A stretch of 9,335 bases of DNA from an uncultured Collinsella sp. (GTDB lineage: Bacteria > Actinomycetota > Coriobacteriia > Coriobacteriales > Coriobacteriaceae): NCBI GenBank assembly GCA_900752475.1, contig CAADVJ010000069.1, positions 1-9,335 of the forward strand. The letters are read 5' to 3'. The position numbers were made by a program, and so were the translations under genes. Of the stretch, positions 6,720-9,335 are shown one piece after another; position 1 is the stretch's first letter, and every line of letters begins with the position of its first letter. The notes under the pieces were generated by a model that had not been told where the DNA came from, made no database searches, and saw only the letters and a program-made list of their open reading frames with translations.

Positions 6720-7295
6720 GTGAGTACCCGTAGCGCCACGAACAAGCGCACGCAATCCCACGAAGTTACCGGGGTTGCGCGCAAGTCTGCCGCATCTGCT
6801 AAGCCCGCCCGCCAAGCAGCGAGCTCCGTTCGCGTCGTGCCGGCTTCGTCTAAGGCACGCCGCAAAGAGCTCGAGAAGGGCGAGAACCTCGAGGGCCTCT
6901 CTAAAGAGGAGAAGCGCGCCCGCAAGGCTAAGCAGCGCGCCAAGGAGGACCGCATCTATACGGTGTCGAATATCCTCCTCAAGCAGGACGAGGACTACAC
7001 CAAGCGCCGTCGCATCTGGTGGATTGTGCTCGCCATTGGCATGGTGCTCGTCGTGGCAATTTGGGCCTCGCTGTACTTCGCTCCCGCTGGCATGGTGTCC
7101 AGCCCTGTCCAGATGGTCGGCATCGTTTTGTCCTATGTCATCATCCTAGGTGACTTTATCTACGACTTCGCTCGTATTCGTCCCTTGCGCAACATGTACC
7201 GCGCGCAGGCCGAGGGCATGTCCGAGAACAAGCTCAACGCTCTTATCGAGCGTTCGGCTGCCGAGGAGGACAAGAAGGACTCCAAGAAGAAGTAG
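6720..7295 (+). CDS. Unknown basic two-helix membrane protein
   Basis: I do not recognise a named family. The 191-residue product starts with about 98 hydrophilic, very Lys/Arg/Ala-rich residues. Its highly charged, helix-prone segment (about 44-80, including KEEKRARKAKQRAKEDR) could form a coiled coil or bind nucleic acid or phospholipid. Two membrane segments follow (about 99-121 and 130-150), then a charged tail ending in DSKKK. Both ends should lie in the cytoplasm by the positive-inside rule. It starts with GTG immediately after the purC stop, with AAGGAG (6705-6710) placed inside purC. A strong terminator at 7328-7356 closes the unit. DUF3043-type actinobacterial proteins have a similar layout of basic N-tail plus two helices, and that family is a possible match I cannot confirm. 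Confidence 0.8.
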   Translation: MSTRSATNKRTQSHEVTGVARKSAASAKPARQAASSVRVVPASSKARRKELEKGENLEGLSKEEKRARKAKQRAKEDRIYTVSNILLKQDEDYTKRRRIWWIVLAIGMVLVVAIWASLYFAPAGMVSSPVQMVGIVLSYVIILGDFIYDFARIRPLRNMYRAQAEGMSENKLNALIERSAAEEDKKDSKKK

Positions 7296-7298
7296 CGT

Positions 7299-7328
7299 TT
7301 GCATACATACTTATCGCTAAGATATAAG
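7299..7328 (+). promoter_or_regulatory. Possible aminopeptidase promoter overlapping the upstream terminator
   Basis: TTGCAT (7299-7304) and TATAAG (7323-7328) are 18 nt apart. The initiation point, near 7335, would fall within the 5' arm of the terminator hairpin. A transcript begun there would lack that arm and escape termination. The leader would be about 50 nt. Confidence 0.4.
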
Positions 7329-7356
7329 GCGCGTCGTTTTTGCGGCGCGCCTTTTT
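7328..7356 (+). terminator. Intrinsic terminator after the purC operon
   Basis: GGCGCGTCG (7328-7336) pairs with CGGCGCGCC (7343-7351), nine pairs with one G-U, around a TTTTTG loop. It is followed by TTTTT (7352-7356). AA at 7326-7327 can pair with the first Ts. It is a classic intrinsic terminator 32 nt after the stop codon. Confidence 0.9.
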
Positions 7357-7384
7357 ACTGTTCTATAGATAGATGGAGTGGCAC

Positions 7385-8665
7385 ATGATTCGAGCTGCCC
7401 TGACGGTCGAAGAGGCTCTGGAGGGCATGAAGGCCCTGGAGCCCAAGATTAAAAACTACGCGCGCCTGGTCGTCCGCAAGGGCGTAAACGTCAAGCCCGG
7501 TCAGGAGGTCGTCGTTCAGTCTCCGGTCGAGTGCGCGCCGTTTGCGCGCGTGGTGGTCGCGGAGGCCTATGCTGCCGGCGCCGGCCACGTGACGGTCATT
7601 TGGGCCGATGATGCCGTGACGAGGCTCACGTACGAGCATGTCGAGAAAAGCTATTTTGAGCAGACGTCCGAGTGGAAGCGCATGCAGCTGGATTCCTTGG
7701 CCCAGGACGGTGCCTGCTTTGTCTTTATCGAGGGTGCGGATCCTGCGGCCCTCAAGGGCATCGATCCAGCCAAGCCGGCCGCGGCATCCAAAGCGAGGAA
7801 TACGCAGTGCAAAGTTTTCCGCCGTGGACTGGATTACAACATCAATCCGTGGTGCATCGCCGGCGCTCCGGTCGTGGCTTGGGCGCACGAGGTGTTCCCG
7901 GGAGACGCCGATGAGGTTGCAATCTATAAGCTGTGGAATGCGATTCTGCACACCGCGCGCGCCGATGGCCAGGACCCGGAGAGCGACTGGGAACTCCATG
8001 ACGCCGCATTCGAAAAGAACCTGCGTTTCCTGAACGACAATCGTTTCGACTACCTGCATTACACCGCGGCAAATGGAACCGATCTGACGATTGGCATGAC
8101 GAAGGGTCACGAGTGGGCCGGCGGCAAGGGAAAGACGCCCGATGGACACCCCTTCTTCCCCAACATTCCCACCGAGGAAGTCTTCACCTCGCCCGATCGC
8201 ATGCGCGCCGACGGTATTGTGTACTCGGCCATGCCGCTCATCCACCACGGCAATAAAGTCGACGATTTTTGGATTAAGTTCGAGGGCGGCCGCGTGGTGG
8301 ACTACGACGCCCGCGTGGGCAAGGCAACGCTCGCAAGTATCATCGATACTGACGAGGGCGCTGCTCATCTGGGCGAGGTCGCGCTCATTTCCAAGAACAC
8401 GCCGATCCGCGAAAGTGGCGTTCTGTTCTACGATACGCTCTATGACGAGAACGCTAGCTGCCATCTCGCGCTAGGAGTCGGTTTCCCCGAATGCATCGAG
8501 GGTGGGTATGACATGTCCAAGGAGGAGCTCCTGGAGCATGGCGTTAACGTCTCGAGCACGCACGTCGATTTTATGATCGGCACGGATGACATCGATATTA
8601 CGGGCATTACGCTTGATGGACGTGAAGTTGTGATTTTCCAGAACGGCCAATGGAGTTGGGAATAG
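7385..8665 (+). CDS. M29-family metallo-aminopeptidase
   Basis: A cytoplasmic two-metal aminopeptidase of MEROPS family M29 (AmpS/PepS/AmpT type), which removes N-terminal residues from peptides. It has 426 residues, close to the usual 410-420. The family's metal and catalytic residues are present in the right order: Glu264/265 in NIPTEEVFTSP, Glu331 in HLGEVALI, Tyr353 and His360 in LFYDTLYDENASCH, and His393 and Asp395 in THVDFMIG. These were assigned by analogy with the Thermus enzyme. ATG 7385 is chosen because GGAG (7375-7378) sits 6 nt before it. ATG 7373, four codons earlier, has no ribosome site. It probably forms its own transcription unit. The tRNA-Lys promoter starts in its last codons. 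Confidence 0.93.
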   Translation: MIRAALTVEEALEGMKALEPKIKNYARLVVRKGVNVKPGQEVVVQSPVECAPFARVVVAEAYAAGAGHVTVIWADDAVTRLTYEHVEKSYFEQTSEWKRMQLDSLAQDGACFVFIEGADPAALKGIDPAKPAAASKARNTQCKVFRRGLDYNINPWCIAGAPVVAWAHEVFPGDADEVAIYKLWNAILHTARADGQDPESDWELHDAAFEKNLRFLNDNRFDYLHYTAANGTDLTIGMTKGHEWAGGKGKTPDGHPFFPNIPTEEVFTSPDRMRADGIVYSAMPLIHHGNKVDDFWIKFEGGRVVDYDARVGKATLASIIDTDEGAAHLGEVALISKNTPIRESGVLFYDTLYDENASCHLALGVGFPECIEGGYDMSKEELLEHGVNVSSTHVDFMIGTDDIDITGITLDGREVVIFQNGQWSWE

Positions 8666-8684
8666 TCCCAGACCGTGGTACAAT
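8656..8684 (+). promoter_or_regulatory. tRNA-Lys promoter
   Basis: TTGGGA (8656-8661) and TACAAT (8679-8684) are 17 nt apart, the ideal spacing, and the tRNA begins 10 nt later. The -35 box overlaps the last sense codons of the aminopeptidase gene. Confidence 0.8.
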
Positions 8685-8693
8685 GCCACTCGC

Positions 8694-8769
8694 GGGCCGT
8701 TAGCTCAGCTGGCAGAGCAGGGGACTTTTAATCCCAAGGTCCAGGGTTCGAACCCCTGACGGCCCACCA
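8694..8769 (+). tRNA. tRNA-Lys(TTT), CCA encoded
   Basis: A complete 76-nt tRNA. The acceptor stem GGGCCGT (8694-8700) pairs with ACGGCCC (8759-8765). The D stem is GCTC/GAGC (8703-8706, 8715-8718). The anticodon TTT is at 8727-8729, with T33 before and A37 after. The T arm is CAGGG-TTCGAAC-CCCTG (8742-8758), with discriminator A and encoded CCA at 8766-8769. It decodes AAA and, by wobble, AAG. One oddity is that the outermost anticodon-stem pair is G27-A43 (8720, 8736), a mismatch. It is followed by a terminator and by a repeated copy of its 3' end. Confidence 0.97.
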
Positions 8770-8780
8770 TGGAATAGAAA

Positions 8781-8808
8781 GCGATCAACTCCGGTTGGTC
8801 GCTTTTTT
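8781..8808 (+). terminator. tRNA-Lys terminator (first of a duplicated pair)
   Basis: GCGATCAAC (8781-8789) pairs with GTTGGTCGC (8794-8802), one G-U included, around a TCCG tetraloop, then TTTTTT (8803-8808). It shares a 14-nt core (8785-8798) with the terminator at 8958. Confidence 0.92.
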
Positions 8809-8820
8809 GTTGCCGGTGCA

Positions 8821-8834
8821 CGGGTTCGAACCCG
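8821..8834. repeat. T-arm-like palindrome, copy 1
   Basis: CGGGTTCGAACCCG is a perfect 14-nt palindrome. Its core GGGTTCGAACCC also occurs in the tRNA T arm (8744-8755) and at 9001-9012. It lacks the fourth C of the real T arm, so it cannot form a canonical 7-base T loop. It lies 12 nt after the terminator T tract. Confidence 0.8.
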
Positions 8835-8853
8835 TCGGGGCGCGGAGCTGAGT

Positions 8854-8924
8854 AAACGCGTGAGCGTTTGCCAGCGCAGCGCGCAAGGCGCGAAAGCGCC
8901 GCAGCGGCCGCCTGCGAAGCAGGC
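8854..8924. repeat. Cluster of three hairpins with GNRA-like and GAA loops
   Basis: Three perfect hairpins stand in a row. AAACGC-GTGA-GCGTTT spans 8854-8869. GGCGC-GAAA-GCGCC spans 8887-8900. GCCTGC-GAA-GCAGGC spans 8910-8924. GTGA and GAAA fit the GNRA tetraloop pattern. The last contains GCGAAGC and the same TGCGAAGCA core as the repeats at 29-87 and 160-218. GCTG (8847-8850) and CAGC (8872-8875) could lengthen the first stem. No gene fits here. Confidence 0.75.
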
Positions 8925-8925
8925 T

Positions 8926-8944
8926 GAACCCCTGACGGCCCACC
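8926..8944 (+). repeat. Duplicated tRNA-Lys 3' end (19 nt)
   Basis: This is an exact copy of 8750-8768: the end of the T loop, the T-stem 3' arm, the acceptor 3' arm, the discriminator and CC. The final A of CCA is lost. The rest of a tRNA is absent, so it is not functional. Such a copy of a tRNA 3' end is the usual product of site-specific integration into a tRNA or of local duplication. Confidence 0.85.
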
Positions 8945-8957
8945 CAAAGATTGTTGA

Positions 8958-8987
8958 GACGGTCAACTTCGGTTGGCCGTCTTTTTT
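8958..8987 (+). terminator. Second copy of the tRNA terminator
   Basis: GACGGTCAAC (8958-8967) pairs with GTTGGCCGTC (8972-8981), one G-U included, around a TTCG tetraloop, then TTTTTT (8982-8987). The core (8963-8976) matches the first terminator with one change in the loop. The outer stem differs from the first, yet pairing is kept. Confidence 0.9.
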
Positions 8988-9000
8988 GTCGCCCTTTCAT

Positions 9001-9014
9001 GGGTTCGAACCCGT
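9001..9014. repeat. T-arm-like palindrome, copy 2
   Basis: GGGTTCGAACCCGT is identical to 8822-8835 and lies 13 nt after the second T tract. It completes the second set of tRNA-end, terminator and palindrome. The similarity to the first set ends here. Confidence 0.8.
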
Positions 9015-9335
9015 ATCTAGCTATATATAAGAACGCTTGGCGAACAAAACCCGCCTTTTACCGATGGGAAACAAATAACTGATGCCTTTGGAGTAAAGTA
9101 GCGCTCCAGAGATGACCGATGTCTCAATACACATAAAACAGCTGGTCATCGCCAATATCAGAAGCCAATGCTTCAGTTTTAACCTCAGTGATGCGACTGA
9201 GGGACCTATTCATTTGTGAACAAAATATGGAGTGCGAGATTCCCGCCCCCGGGGCCCCTCCGGTCTGGCAATATATCTCCTTGCCGCGCGGCCCGGTGGA
9301 ACCGGGAACCAGCGCAGGCGTGCACCTTGAGAACC
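9015..9335. other. Region of unclear content at the right edge
   Basis: From 9015 to about 9235 the sequence is visibly more AT-rich than the genes to the left. The last 95 nt are very GC-rich. Inverted repeats are GATGACC (9111-9117)/GGTCATC (9144-9150), CCTCAGT (9183-9189)/ACTGAGG (9196-9202) and CCCGGT-GGA-ACCGGG (9292-9306). CCCCGGGG/GGGGCCCC palindromes lie at 9247-9258. A minus-strand frame enters from the edge (separate entry). A plus-strand frame from ATG 9227 also stays open to the edge for 36 codons. I cannot tell whether this is a gene end, a structured RNA or mobile-element debris. Confidence 0.4.
9124..9335 (-). CDS. Possible 3' end of an unknown minus-strand gene (partial)
   Basis: Reading from the right edge on the minus strand, one frame is open for 69 codons (first full codon at 9333-9331) and stops at TGA (9126-9124). 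The first part is Gly/Pro-rich. The last part, from an internal ATG at 9213-9211, encodes 29 mixed residues, starting MNRSLSRITEVKTEALASDI, that read like real protein. The GC-rich upper half stays open on the other strand as well, so chance openness is likely there. No family is recognised and no start or ribosome site can be assigned. Confidence 0.3.
   Translation of the reverse strand, partial: FSRCTPALVPGSTGPRGKEIYCQTGGAPGAGISHSIFCSQMNRSLSRITEVKTEALASDIGDDQLFYVY

Noticed and set aside
5730..6815. Long minus-strand frame (361 codons) opposite purC
   Set aside because: It is a shadow of purC codon use, spans the purC leader and the start of the next gene, and has no recognisable domain.
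7355..8464. Long minus-strand frame (369 codons) opposite the aminopeptidase
   Set aside because: It overlaps a clear M29 gene and the terminator, and its sequence shows no family features.
8926..8944. A second tRNA gene
   Set aside because: Only the last 19 nt of the 3' end are present. There is no acceptor 5' arm, D arm or anticodon arm upstream.
8700..9000. Minus-strand frames of 71-88 codons across the tRNA and hairpins
   Set aside because: They are antisense to the tRNA and terminators. Peptides with motifs such as GRQGFEPWTLGLK are well-known spurious products of tRNA antisense strands.
9227..9335. Plus-strand gene beginning at ATG 9227
   Set aside because: There is no ribosome site, only 36 codons are visible, and the GC-rich palindromes make open frames on both strands likely by chance.

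Overview
The window looks like a chromosomal segment of a GC-rich actinobacterium of class Coriobacteriia, most likely Collinsella or a close relative. This is inferred from the GC-rich codon use, the long form of PurC, the Tat-type lipoprotein and the gene mix. No taxonomic search could be run. Every confident gene lies on the plus strand.

Layout: bases 1-254 are non-coding and hold two copies of a 59-nt repeat built round a very stable GCGAAGC hairpin. purB (321-1667) follows its own -10 box. Next are a small TSCPD-domain protein (1795-2058) and a Tat-exported lipoprotein of unknown function (2058-3269), joined by a one-base stop/start overlap. After a structured gap comes a two-component pair: an OmpR-type response regulator (3423-4145) and a HAMP-containing sensor histidine kinase (4157-5722). 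purC (5832-6719) is followed without a gap by a basic two-helix membrane protein (6720-7295) and a strong terminator. An M29 aminopeptidase (7385-8665) precedes tRNA-Lys(TTT) (8694-8769), whose promoter begins inside the aminopeptidase stop region.

Beyond the tRNA lies the most unusual part. The last 19 nt before the final A of the tRNA, the tRNA terminator and a GGGTTCGAACCC palindrome occur twice, about 176-179 nt apart. Between the two sets sits a cluster of hairpins with GNRA-like or GAA loops, and one of these shares the core of the repeats at the other end of the window. The two terminators keep a common core while their outer stems differ but still pair. The last 320 bases hold no recognisable gene, only a minus-strand reading frame that enters from the right edge.

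Function: PurC makes SAICAR, and PurB cleaves it to AICAR and later makes AMP from adenylosuccinate, so the window carries two steps of purine synthesis in separate transcription units. The two-component system lies between them, and nothing in the sequence shows what it senses. I found no clear new multi-gene system. The best candidates for something undescribed are the tRNA-linked duplicated terminator and hairpin module, and the GCGAAGC hairpin repeats.
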